Below, one piece after another: positions 12,568 to 21,288 of a DNA stretch of 45,646 nt; the first letter of the stretch is position 1; every line of letters starts with the position of its first letter. The position numbers and the translations under genes were made by a program. The stretch is from contig JABYQR010000346.1 of NCBI GenBank assembly GCA_022592445.1, positions 1-45,646 on the forward strand, given 5' to 3'. The DNA comes from Cytidiella melzeri (Eukaryota > Basidiomycota > Agaricomycetes > Polyporales > Irpicaceae). The notes under the pieces were generated by a model, which was given only the letters and a program-made list of their open reading frames with translations, searched no databases and was not told where the DNA came from.

Positions 12568-13326
12568 TGTCATGGATGGCCTGACTAGCCCTTAATTTTC
12601 GCAATTTACCTCTTGTTTTTATCTGTAAAACTCCGGGCTACAACCTAGTTTCAATTCTCTCTGCATAAACTCCTTTGCACGTCTATTAAGCGCCCATATC
12701 ACGTGGCTTAGACGCTCCACACGGTCACATTACTTGCTACTACGTCACACTGGCATGTGACTTAGCTTAAGTAAGACCACATGGCTACAAGCACATGGCT
12801 CAGCCCATAGCTAGGGTTTGACGTCATAGATACCGTCCACATGGGCTCCTTATTGTTCTTTCCCTATTGTTCTCTTTATGGAAGGATGTTCTCACAGGTG
12901 TGGGAATGGAATACAATAGTTGGTCTCCTTTTAGATAGATTCTCTCACGAGTAGAGTTCTTGGCAAGGTCTAGACAATAGCTATTGTTCTACTTTAGGTA
13001 GTCCTTTTGTTCTTCGTTCACACGGCTTCTTGCAAAGCCTGCCCTCAACATGGTCTGTGCGCAGGTCCCTGAAGTCTATATATACTGCTACATGTACGCT
13101 CCTAGCCCCCCATCTCGACCTCTTGGTCTTTACTGGGCTAGGTAAGCAACCCCCTCTTGTACTACATAGCTGGTAGTCACAAATACTAACTTGGTCTTTA
13201 CTGGGCTAGACATCTGTATAAGATTTATAGCTGGTGAGAGTATTGTGCTTCACGCCTACCACCACCACTTCGTCGTCATCCACTTCGTGTCCCTGTCTGC
13301 CGCGTCGAACCCTTGTCTCCGCGTCA
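12568..13326 (+). repeat. 5' LTR of gypsy copy 1
   Basis: Starts TGTCATGG and ends CGCGTCA. A TATATATA box is at 13077-13084. About 35 bp downstream, ATCTCGACCT (13112-13121) is complementary to the primer-binding site and is the likely transcript start. A possible intron at 13142-13209 (GTAAGC donor, ACTAAC branch point, CTAG acceptor) is flanked by 20-bp direct repeats at 13122-13141 and 13190-13209. Confidence 0.95.
13077..13084 (+). promoter_or_regulatory. TATA box of the gypsy LTR
   Basis: TATATATA is the only strong TATA box in the LTR. It lies 35 bp upstream of the sequence that pairs with the primer-binding site, a normal distance to a transcription start in filamentous fungi. The same box occurs in the 3' LTR and in the second copy. 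Confidence 0.6.
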
Positions 13327-13328
13327 TT

Positions 13329-13338
13329 AGGTCGAGAT
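13329..13338 (+). promoter_or_regulatory. Primer-binding site, probably self-primed
   Basis: AGGTCGAGAT starts two bases after the 5' LTR. It lacks the TGG expected for pairing with a tRNA 3' CCA end. It is the exact complement of ATCTCGACCT at 13112-13121, just downstream of the TATA box. This matches the self-priming layout of the Tf1/sushi group of chromoviruses, where the 5' end of the mRNA folds back to prime reverse transcription. Confidence 0.65.
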
Positions 13339-13507
13339 CGTTGTGTAACCCCTGGGTTTATATCTCCTCCCCCACCGTTTACAAAAGTTTATTCCTGTTT
13401 GACGAGTACGTCTCCGGTCTCATCATACCGTTGAGCTACCACTTACGTCGACCGTTTGAATCCCCCTGCGTTGTCTAGTGCCTAAGGACACGCGCACCCG
13501 TTTGTCT

Positions 13508-14209
13508 ATGGACCTCACTACCAACGAGCCTCAGCTCAAGAGGTGCCTCCCGCCTTCCTTCTTTGACGCTCTCGCTGCCAAGCGAAAGAGCGGTCAACCT
13601 CATCGCTGGTCTGACAAAGACCTGGTCGCCGTTGCCGACTACGTCTCCAAGAAACCGCCAGTGAAAGGCATCACTCTCACCGTCCCCTCGTACGAGGAAA
13701 ATCGACAACTTCGCGCTTCTGCCAGAGCATACGGAGAACGTGTTGCCGAAGAACGTGCTCGCACCTTAGCAGAGCAACGTATCCACAAGCCCACACTCTC
13801 TGAGCGGCTTTCCAAGCTCCCTGCACCCACTCCCGCTCCCGTTGCACCAAAACCGGTACTCCTTGACTTCAAAAAGTTGTCATCAGTCGACCTCATAGGC
13901 ATCTTCAAGCCTAAGCTCACCGCTGTCCACACACGACTACAAGCTCTCACTGAGCTTCAAGAACTTCTCCATTGCGCAGACCCCGACCACCGCCGCGCTC
14001 TGCTTCACCTCGTCAATAAAGTCAACCGCTTCCTCAATCGACTTGACGAACTCGCGCCAGTCACAGCAGACCGCGAGTGGCAACTTCTAGACTGGGGTTG
14101 CAAGGCAATTGGGAAGATCTCGTTTAAACAGCTTCGCAAGAATTATAGCAAAGTTCTTGCCCAGCTTAACATAGTCAATAGAGATAGCTACTTCGACTGG
14201 ATTAGATAG
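13508..14209 (+). CDS. Extra ORF between LTR and gag, unknown function
   Basis: Encodes 233 aa from the ATG at 13508; the frame is open from 13478 after a TAG. I do not recognise it. It is basic, rich in Arg/Lys and predicted helices, with a Pro/Ala stretch (APTPAPVAPKP) near the middle. A C-terminal part from about LDFKKLSSVDLIGIF to the final SYFDWIR looks globular. There is no Cys/His cluster, protease or envelope-like feature, and no obvious membrane segment. It is sense-oriented and ends 116 bp before gag. Most chromoviruses start directly with gag, so this is an accessory protein or a split-off gag N-terminal part. Confidence 0.7.
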   Translation: MDLTTNEPQLKRCLPPSFFDALAAKRKSGQPHRWSDKDLVAVADYVSKKPPVKGITLTVPSYEENRQLRASARAYGERVAEERARTLAEQRIHKPTLSERLSKLPAPTPAPVAPKPVLLDFKKLSSVDLIGIFKPKLTAVHTRLQALTELQELLHCADPDHRRALLHLVNKVNRFLNRLDELAPVTADREWQLLDWGCKAIGKISFKQLRKNYSKVLAQLNIVNRDSYFDWIR

Positions 14210-14325
14210 TCCAGAAAGTTTTGCCTGCCACGATTTGTGATAATTGCATCCACTTCTTTGATTCGAGCACGGTCACAGACGACCACTTCTACTAAGAAAA
14301 TCGACGACTCATCACCAAAGAAGAC

Positions 14326-15573
14326 ATGGACCCCAACCAGCCCGCTGCCCCCGCTGCTCCAGCTGCCCCAGTTGCTAATTTGAGCCAGCAAGACGTCCTA
14401 AATATACTGGGCGTCCTGTCACAGAGGATGGTTGACCTCACCAATCAAGTGGCTGCTTTGGCAGCCGTTCAGGCACCAGCCGTCGCCGCAGCCACGCATA
14501 CGTCCCGAGAACGGAGTATTGTCGAAAAGCCCGTCTCTTTTAAGGGAAAAACGTCGTCAGAAGCAAGACTTTTCCGGCATGCTTTCATCGTCTGGGCTCA
14601 GAATCAGGGCAAGGCGTTTTTCCAGCAAGACGCGCAAGGCCAGGTCCGGGTGGACAACAACGGCGCGAGGATCTTTGATCCTCATAAACTCATCACAAGC
14701 GCCCTGTCCTTCATGCAGGAAGACGCAGCTGATTGGGCTCGTCCTCACATCGAGGAGCTAGCCAATAGCAAACCAGCATTTGGAAATGACTGGGACACGT
14801 TTATCGAGGCCTTCAAGGCAAAGTTTGAGCCTATTGACGCGGTCATGGAGGCCAAGACTAAGGTTACCGGCATGAAGCAGGGTAACAAAACATTCGCCGC
14901 CCACATCTCGGAGTTCGAGACCTGGGCCCCTCGCACTGGCTGGAGCCAGCAGGACCTTTTCGACCGTCTCAAGTCGAGCTTGAGTACGGAATACCTTCAG
15001 CGAGTCTCTTATTTCCAGACCCGCGCCACAACCTACGATGCACTGAAGGACCAGTGCAAGGCAGTAGATGCTCAGCTGGCCGATCTACGCAACAGCACTG
15101 GGAAGGTCATGGTAGACAGTTCCTCGGGACATGGCAAGTCCCACCAGCAAGCGTTCCGCGACCCCAATGCAATGGAGATCGACGCATCCCGTTTCTCCGC
15201 CTCGTTCGATTCGCTCTTTGCGGGTCTAGGCAAACAGGAGATCTTCCAGAAATGGAAGAAGGAGATGAGCAAGCGCTGCTCGGTTTGCGGATCTGAGAGT
15301 CACAAGAAGAGGGACTCAAAGCACCCCGATGACCCGGTCTGCAACCACTGCGGTGGTACGGGTCACTGGGGGGCAGTTTGCCTGAAACGGCTTCAAGGTG
15401 TCCCTAAGGGGCAAAAAGTCGCTGCGACCTCGTCGACCTCGTCGACCACTACTGCGCCAAAGCAAGACGCATCCAATGACAAGGATGCTAAGATTGCTGC
15501 TCTCAAGGACATGCTGGACATCCAGAAAAAGCAAATGGATGAGATGGCAGCCAAAATCAACGCGGTTTTTTGA
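14326..15573 (+). CDS. gag: Gypsy Gag (capsid/nucleocapsid)
   Basis: Encodes 415 aa. The N-terminus is Pro/Ala-rich (PAAPAAPAAP). The middle is a retrotransposon-gag capsid region (SFMQEDAADWARPHIEEL, then WDTFIEAFKAKFEP), as in Ty3/gypsy gag. The nucleocapsid part has CSVCGSESH and a canonical CCHC knuckle, CNHCGGTGHWGAVC, near residues 345-358. A short C-terminal helix (KIAALKDMLDIQKKQMDEM) may be a coiled coil. It ends in TTTTTTGA and overlaps the start of pol, which is in the -1 frame. It would assemble the particle that packages element RNA. Confidence 0.93.
   Translation: MDPNQPAAPAAPAAPVANLSQQDVLNILGVLSQRMVDLTNQVAALAAVQAPAVAAATHTSRERSIVEKPVSFKGKTSSEARLFRHAFIVWAQNQGKAFFQQDAQGQVRVDNNGARIFDPHKLITSALSFMQEDAADWARPHIEELANSKPAFGNDWDTFIEAFKAKFEPIDAVMEAKTKVTGMKQGNKTFAAHISEFETWAPRTGWSQQDLFDRLKSSLSTEYLQRVSYFQTRATTYDALKDQCKAVDAQLADLRNSTGKVMVDSSSGHGKSHQQAFRDPNAMEIDASRFSASFDSLFAGLGKQEIFQKWKKEMSKRCSVCGSESHKKRDSKHPDDPVCNHCGGTGHWGAVCLKRLQGVPKGQKVAATSSTSSTTTAPKQDASNDKDAKIAALKDMLDIQKKQMDEMAAKINAVF
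15566..15573 (+). promoter_or_regulatory. Probable -1 frameshift site between gag and pol
   Basis: A run of six T directly precedes and includes the gag stop (GTT TTT TGA). Slipping back one base gives TTG AAA CGG and enters pol, which is open in that frame and has no ATG near its start. A programmed -1 shift is the simplest link between the frames, although the run is not a textbook heptamer. Confidence 0.5.
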
Positions 15574-18500
15574 AACGGACTCGTGACAAAGCCGCAGCTG
15601 CGAGTCCCCCCGATACCCCGTCCTCGTCTTCTACCTCGTCATCTTCGTGTACCATAGCAACTCCGTGCCCGTCGTCTGTTATCTCTTCATGTACTATCTC
15701 GTCGCTAGATCGGTTATCTTCTCATTTCCGTGTACATGTACTAGTCAAAGGTCTCAATAGAAGCATCCGTGTTCCTGCTATGATTGACTCAGGAGCCACG
15801 GCTTTGTTCATCAGTCACCAGTTCGTCAAAAAGCATAAGATTATCCAACACCCTCTTGAAAGGATCATCTCATTACACAACATTGACGGAACTAAGAACA
15901 AAGCGGGCGGATTAACACACTTCGTGCGCCTCACACTTACAGTTGGAGACCACACAGAAAAGGCAGAGTTTCTCGTCACGGACTTAGGTCCAGAAGACGT
16001 TATTCTTGGGCTACCATGGCTCAAACGTGTAAACCCTACCGTTAACTGGGAAAAAGGAGAAATGACAATTCCGAGCGGCTCGGAAGAATCTCCTGATGAA
16101 CCTTTCCAGAAGGTTGACGGTAATCGCAAAGAACGTAGGCAGTGGGTCAAAGCCGGTATTATCCAAGACACCACTGACGAAGTCTGGTGTATGGCCGGCT
16201 TCACCTATTCTACCAAGCTTGCTGCCGAAGCAAACGAAGCTAAAGCTCAGCGCTCCTTCGAAGACATTGTTCCATCAGAGTATCACCGACATGCTAAAGT
16301 CTTCTCTGAGGAAGAGTCTAATCGGCTACCCCAGCATCAGCCCTGGGACCATTCGATTGATCTCAAACCAGACGCTCCTGAGACCATCAAATCGAAAGTT
16401 TACCCTATGCCCCTGAACGAACAAGCCGAGCTTGACAAGTTCATTCAGGAGAACCTATCAAAAGGTTACATTACGCCTTCTAAGTCTCCGATGGCTTCTC
16501 CGGTCTTCTTCATCAAAAAGAAGGATAACAAACTCCGACTTATTCAGGACTATCGAAAACTCAACGACATCACTGTGAAAAACCGCTACCCTCTACCGCT
16601 TGCCACCGACATCATCAACAAGCTCAAGGGTGCAAAGATCTTCACCAAATTCGATGTTCGTTGGGGATATCACAATGTCCGCATCAAAGAAGGAGATGAG
16701 TACAAAGCGGCTTTCGTTACCAACCGAGGACTCTTCGAACCTAAAGTCATGTTCTTCGGTCTCACGAACTCACCCGCTACCTTCCAAGCTCTGATGGACA
16801 ACATCTTCGCCGACCTCGTGGCCGAGGGCAAGGTGGCTGTCTATCTAGATGACATCTTGATCTGGAGCAACAACCTGACAGAGCACCGCAAGGTTGTTCA
16901 TGAAGTCCTCGAGCGACTTCAGCAGCACGATCTGTATCTTCGTCCGGAAAAGTGCGAGTTTGAGAAATCTGAGATCGAGTACCTTGGATTGATCATTCGC
17001 GCCGGCGAAGTAGCTATGGACCCTGTCAAAGTCCAAGCAGTTTCTACGTGGCCCACACCCAAGAACCTCAAAGAAGTCAGAGGATTCATCGGGTTCGCCA
17101 ATTTCTACCGCCGCTTCATTCAAGACTTCTCAAAGCACGCACGGCCTCTACACGACCTGACTAAGAAGGACGTACCGTTCGTCTGGGGTCCAGCACAAGA
17201 GACTGCCTTCACGTTGCTAAAGAAGGCCTTTACCACTAAGCCTATCTTGGCAGTCTGGGACCCTGAACTCCCTACACGTCTAGAAGTCGATGCCTCGGGC
17301 TATGCGACCGGTGGAATCATCTCCCAGAAATCGAAGGAAGATGGATTCTACCACCCTATCGCCTACCGGTCCGCATCTATGACTGAAGCAGAACGTAACT
17401 ACGAAATCTTTGATCGGGAGATGTTAGCCATCACCGAAGCTCTCAAAGATTGGCGCCACTACCTTGAGGGGCTCAAGGAACCGTTTGAGATCTGGACAGA
17501 TCACGCAAACCTGCAGTACTGGAAGACTGCGCAACACCTCACTCGACGTCAAGCACGTTGGTCATTACTCTTGGCTGACTTCGACTTTGTGTTGGTACAC
17601 AAGCCCGGTAGTACCATGATACATGCTGATCCCCTCTCTCGTCTTCACTCTCACGCTGTCACGGACGAAGAAGACAACAAGGATCAGGTGGTACTGAAAC
17701 CGGAACACTTCCGGATCCTCGCTACCAGTGCGCTCGCCACTGCTTCTCCACTCGAATCAAAGATCCGAGAATGCACGGAGCAAGAAGCAGAAGTCGCACA
17801 AGCTCTCGCTACCCTTCGCAAAAAGGGTCCTCGCAAACTTGTCGGCGGTTTACTCGAATGGGAAGAGAGTGACGGGCTCATCTATTACAAGGGAAAACTC
17901 TACATCCCTAACAACAAAGAGCTCCGTCATGAAATCGTCAAATCTTGCCATGACACACCCGCGGCTGGTCATCCGGGCAAACACGGCACCATAGAGCTAG
18001 TCTCACGACACTATTGGTGGCCGAAGATGAATGCCTTCATCGAGACTTACGTACTAGGTTGTGATCGCTGCCAACGCTACAAGTCAGCTCCCCACCCTAA
18101 AGCAGTACTACAGCCTCAGGAAACTCCGGCCGGACCTTGGGAACACGTCGGAGTAGATCTCATCACTCAGCTGCCACCCTCTAAGGGATTCGATTCGATC
18201 GCGGTCTACGTCGACCATTACTCCGATCAAACGCACATCATTCCTACTACTACTAAGGTTAACGCTGAGGGGATTGCCGATCTACATTACAAAGAAGTAT
18301 TCCGACTTCACGGCATTCCCAAGAAAGTGTTCTCTGACCGAGGACCCCAGTTTGCAGCGCGCTTCATGCGTGCGCTCTATCACCGCTTAGGCATAGAGAC
18401 TGGTTTTACGACCGCCTATCATCCGCAAGGAAATGGCAAAGTCGAACGCAAAAACCAGGATATCGAACAGTACCTGCGTCTATTCTGTCAGCAACGACAA

Positions 18501-19040
18501 AACGACTGGGTCGATCATCTGCCGGCGGCTGAGTTTGCACTCAACTCGCGAGTACATGCGGGTAATTCACAAACACCATTTGAGGTCATCTACGGATATC
18601 GCCCCGACTTCACCATACCAGTCGGCAAGCGAAGCAATATCCCTTCACTCGATGAGCGCCTTGATAATATGGCTCGAGTACGAAAGGAGACCGAAGCAGC
18701 TCTTCGTCTAAGCAAAGAAAAGATGAAGCAACTTTACGAGTCTGAGAAACGTTCTCCACGCGTCTTCCAAGTAGGGGACATGGTCTGGCTAAACGCTAAG
18801 AACGTCCAGATTCATCAGGCTACCCCTAAACTCGGTCCTCGACAGCTCGGCCCGTACAAGGTCATCGAACGCATTGGCGATCTCGATTACAAACTCGATC
18901 TACCCAGCTATCTCCGAATCCACCCCGTCTTCCACATCAACCGTCTAAGTCCCTGGCACGACAACGGCAAAGACGTACCTCCACCTCCTGATCCTATCGT
19001 CATAGAAGGAGAAGAACAGTACGTCGTGAAAAAGTGCTAG
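15570..19040 (+). CDS. pol: Gypsy Pol: protease, reverse transcriptase, RNase H, integrase
   Basis: Encodes 1156 aa if counted from the slip site. A Ser/Thr-rich N-terminus is followed by aspartic protease (MIDSGATALF, Asp ~73). Reverse transcriptase has LIQDYRKLN, TKFDVRWGYHN and YLDDIL near 425. RNase H follows (LEVDASGYATGG, then IWTDHANLQYW). Integrase has an HHCC finger (H-x5-H as HDTPAAGH near 794, C-x2-C as CDRCQ), DDE residues in VGVDLI, FSDRGPQF and GNGKVERKN, and a GPY/F module (RQLGPYKVIERI). The frame ends at VVKKC because one C is missing compared with the second copy (GTCGTGAAAAAG here, GTCGTCGAAAAAG there). The chromodomain is therefore lost from the protein. The catalytic domains appear intact. 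Confidence 0.93.
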   Translation: MKRTRDKAAAASPPDTPSSSSTSSSSCTIATPCPSSVISSCTISSLDRLSSHFRVHVLVKGLNRSIRVPAMIDSGATALFISHQFVKKHKIIQHPLERIISLHNIDGTKNKAGGLTHFVRLTLTVGDHTEKAEFLVTDLGPEDVILGLPWLKRVNPTVNWEKGEMTIPSGSEESPDEPFQKVDGNRKERRQWVKAGIIQDTTDEVWCMAGFTYSTKLAAEANEAKAQRSFEDIVPSEYHRHAKVFSEEESNRLPQHQPWDHSIDLKPDAPETIKSKVYPMPLNEQAELDKFIQENLSKGYITPSKSPMASPVFFIKKKDNKLRLIQDYRKLNDITVKNRYPLPLATDIINKLKGAKIFTKFDVRWGYHNVRIKEGDEYKAAFVTNRGLFEPKVMFFGLTNSPATFQALMDNIFADLVAEGKVAVYLDDILIWSNNLTEHRKVVHEVLERLQQHDLYLRPEKCEFEKSEIEYLGLIIRAGEVAMDPVKVQAVSTWPTPKNLKEVRGFIGFANFYRRFIQDFSKHARPLHDLTKKDVPFVWGPAQETAFTLLKKAFTTKPILAVWDPELPTRLEVDASGYATGGIISQKSKEDGFYHPIAYRSASMTEAERNYEIFDREMLAITEALKDWRHYLEGLKEPFEIWTDHANLQYWKTAQHLTRRQARWSLLLADFDFVLVHKPGSTMIHADPLSRLHSHAVTDEEDNKDQVVLKPEHFRILATSALATASPLESKIRECTEQEAEVAQALATLRKKGPRKLVGGLLEWEESDGLIYYKGKLYIPNNKELRHEIVKSCHDTPAAGHPGKHGTIELVSRHYWWPKMNAFIETYVLGCDRCQRYKSAPHPKAVLQPQETPAGPWEHVGVDLITQLPPSKGFDSIAVYVDHYSDQTHIIPTTTKVNAEGIADLHYKEVFRLHGIPKKVFSDRGPQFAARFMRALYHRLGIETGFTTAYHPQGNGKVERKNQDIEQYLRLFCQQRQNDWVDHLPAAEFALNSRVHAGNSQTPFEVIYGYRPDFTIPVGKRSNIPSLDERLDNMARVRKETEAALRLSKEKMKQLYESEKRSPRVFQVGDMVWLNAKNVQIHQATPKLGPRQLGPYKVIERIGDLDYKLDLPSYLRIHPVFHINRLSPWHDNGKDVPPPPDPIVIEGEEQYVVKKC

Positions 19041-19363
19041 ACAGCAGGCTACACGGACGATGGAAGAAACTGCAATTCCTAGTCAAATGGGAAGGGTATT
19101 CAGACGGACACAATAGCTGGGAACCAGTCGAAAACCTCGAGAATAGTCAAGAAGCAATTGACGACTTCTACAAAGCAAACCCCGGAGCGCCCCGGGTCAT
19201 CAAAGCTTCACTCTTGCGGATCTCCGCTCGCACTTTCGGGAATTCAATACCCAGACCGACCCCGCTTTCCTTCGCACGATCTATCCATCTACATATGATC
19301 TTAGTTGGGATGAAGGCAAACACATCGGTCTGGATATCTCAAGAACATCACACTGACGGGTAA
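19034..19363 (+). pseudogene. Chromodomain tail of gypsy pol, out of frame
   Basis: Encodes LQFLVKWEGYSDGHNSWEP, a chromodomain with the aromatic and Trp residues expected for binding methylated histone H3. In copy 2 this segment follows the integrase tail in frame. Here it is displaced by the one-base loss near 19026-19030. A second single-base loss near 19213-19215 (CTCTTGCGG against CTCTTCGCGG) changes the C-terminal tail. Without it the integrase would lack its chromatin-targeting module. Confidence 0.85.
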
Positions 19364-19504
19364 CGTCGAGTCAACGACACCAGAAGGGGAGAAACTTCCT
19401 AGCATCCTTCTGACTAGACAATCGGGGCAATTCTGCTGAATCCCTGTAGACGGGTAGAAGACCTCTATCACCACAGCACAGTGATGCTTCGCGAGGACGC
19501 TCGA

Positions 19505-19521
19505 TTTTAGGAGGGGGGTAA
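19505..19521 (+). promoter_or_regulatory. Polypurine tract of gypsy copy 1
   Basis: TTTTAGGAGGGGGGTAA lies directly before the 3' LTR, the expected plus-strand primer site. The inverted copy 2 has the equivalent at 44461-44477. Confidence 0.8.
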
Positions 19522-20279
19522 TGTCATGGATGGCCTGACTAGCCCTTAATTTTCGCAATTTACCTCTTGTTTTTATCTGTAAAACTCCGGGCTACAACCT
19601 AGTTTCAATTCTCTCTGCATAAACTCCTTTGCACGTCTATTAAGCGCCCATATCACGTGGCTTAGACGCTCCACACGGTCACATTACTTGCTACTACGTC
19701 ACACTGGCATGTGACTTAGCTTAAGTAAGACCACATGGCTACAAGCACATGGCTCAGCCCATAGCTAGGGTTTGACGTCATAGATACCGTCCACATGGGC
19801 TCCTTATTGTTCTTTCCCTATTGTTCTCTTTATGGAAGGATGTTCTCACAGGTGTGGGAATGGAATACAATAGTTGGTCTCCTTTTAGATAGATTCTCTC
19901 ACGAGTAGAGTTCTTGGCAAGGTCTAGACAATAGCTATTGTTCTACTTTAGGTAGTCCTTTTGTTCTTCGTTCACACGGCTTCTTGCAAAGCCTGCCCTC
20001 AACATGGTCTGTGCGCAGGTCCCTGAAGTCTATATATACTGCTACATGTACGCTCCTAGCCCCCATCTCGACCTCTTGGTCTTTACTGGGCTAGGTAAGC
20101 AACCCCCTCTTGTACTACATAGCTGGTAGTCACAAATACTAACTTGGTCTTTACTGGGCTAGACATCTGTATAAGATTTATAGCTGGTGAGAGTATTGTG
20201 CTTCACGCCTACCACCACCACTTCGTCGTCATCCACTTCGTGTCCCTGTCTGCCGCGTCGAACCCTTGTCTCCGCGTCA
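19522..20279 (+). repeat. 3' LTR of gypsy copy 1
   Basis: 758 bp, starting TGTCATGG and ending CGCGTCA. The only difference seen from the 5' LTR is five instead of six C after CTAG near 20059. It carries the same TATA box, self-primer and possible intron. Confidence 0.95.
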
Positions 20280-20284
20280 GCTGT
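20280..20284. other. Gypsy target-site duplication, right copy
   Basis: GCTGT following the 3' LTR matches 12563-12567. The sequence then continues with exon 2 and intron 1 of the mirrored transposase gene. Confidence 0.95.
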
Positions 20285-20799
20285 TCTGTGCTCAACCCTG
20301 CAACCGCGTGTGAATTCCTATCTCAAGCTCCCGTACTAGTAGAGCTCACCGGCTAATCTTGACTGTATTTGCGCGTTGTTACGCGCTGCATCTGCTCCCG
20401 TTTTATTGAGGATTTGTTTTGACTGCTTGACGGAGCGTCCGTATTGGGAAACACGTACGTTGACCTTCGAGGAAAGCGCGCCCTTACGCTTCCCCATGAT
20501 ACTGCTGTAGTGTACATGCCTATCAGTAGGATAAATCAACCATTGCGACCATACAGGAACACTCACTTTGGTGGCAAACAACACGACCCAGCAATGGATA
20601 TCTGATAACACAAAAGTGGGGGGCGGCAGGCAAAGGAAAGGAAAGGCGAATGAGGACTTACGCGCGCATACCAAATAAGGAAGTGGGATCCTACCACGTG
20701 CAGCACAGTACGGATCCGCATGGAGGCCAAATCGCTTCAAAGTCAGCCAAAAAAAACAGAGGAAGGGAGCGAGCAGGCAATACTAGTGAGTGGTGGCAG

Positions 20800-21288
20800 G
20801 CGGGAGGCCGAGAAAAGTCCTTGGCGGCAGCAAACATTCCATTTCAGGAGGGCGGAGGGCGGGGACTCAGCCCAGGCGCGATGAGAGGGCGAGGAAAGTC
20901 TTCGGGCGCTCAGACTTGCCTTATCAGGAGGGCGGAGCGCGGGGACCCAGCCCAGGCACGCTGAAAGGGCGGGGAAAGTCTTCGGGCGCTCGGACTTGCC
21001 TTATCAGGAGGGCGGAGCGCGGGGACTCAGCCCAGGCGCGCTGAGAGGGCGGGGAAAGTCCTCGGGGGCTCGGACTTTCCTTATCAGGAGGGCGGAGGGC
21101 GGGGACTCAGCCCAGGCACGGTGGCGAAGGGAGCAAATAAAATATAGCGTGGGATCTACAAAATCTAGCGTAATTCTACGAGGGTTTATAGACGGGTGAG
21201 CGAAATCCAACGATCTGACTCAGATAAGGACCGGCGCTGGGGCGTTTGATGCCCTCTCATATGGCTGTGATTGCGGGACGGATAGGTG
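20800..21288. repeat. Internal KDZ terminus with 80-bp subterminal repeats
   Basis: A third copy of the transposon end, in the same orientation as the outer right end. Repeat units begin at 20841, 20921, 21001 and 21081, an exact 80-bp period. They are followed by about 170 bp of unique terminus ending GGATAGGTG at 21288. This end could pair with the left end, giving a unit with two transposase genes and no cargo. It is followed by CGATTGACGG, which does not match the target duplication of the outer ends. Confidence 0.88.

Larger units (their letters stand above)
12568..20279 (+). mobile_element. Ty3/gypsy chromovirus, copy 1
   Basis: A complete LTR retrotransposon of 7712 bp: 5' LTR, primer-binding site, extra leader ORF, gag, pol, chromodomain, polypurine tract and 3' LTR. 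The LTRs (759 and 758 bp) differ by one C in a C run, so the insertion is recent. It is flanked by GCTGT and lies in exon 2 of the mirrored KDZ transposase. The chromodomain is out of frame with pol. A second, inverted copy of the family begins at 43708. Confidence 0.97.
9370..20497 (-). pseudogene. Mirrored KDZ transposase gene, split by a gypsy insertion
   Basis: Inverted copy of the gene at 3596-7006, with start codon at 20497 and stop at 9370. Exons 3-10 lie at 12328-9370 and translate identically to the left copy. Exon 1 (20497-20350) and the first bases of exon 2 lie beyond the chromovirus at 12568-20279. The insertion sits in exon 2, in the Thr-Glu-Gln codons that follow intron 1. Unless the 7.7 kb insert is removed by splicing, this copy cannot make full-length transposase. 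The left copy could still supply it in trans. Confidence 0.9.
8241..21288 (-). repeat. Right arm of the giant palindrome (interrupted by gypsy)
   Basis: Mirror image of 2806-8135. It runs 8241-12567 and resumes at 20285-21288 beyond the gypsy insert and its target duplication. It ends exactly at the transposon terminus (GGATAGGTG at 21288). Beyond that point symmetry stops: the left side has copia DNA and the right side has cargo-region DNA. An arm ending exactly at an element end argues for a biological origin over a hairpin-read assembly artefact. Confidence 0.93.

Noticed and set aside
13508..14209. Envelope or movement-type gene for the extra gypsy ORF
   Set aside because: There is no signal peptide, membrane segment or cysteine pattern, and the position upstream of gag does not fit.
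2806..21288. Palindrome as a hairpin-read assembly artefact
   Set aside because: The mirror stops exactly at transposon termini on both sides, one arm carries a gypsy insertion with a target duplication, and small differences exist. Read-level confirmation is still needed.
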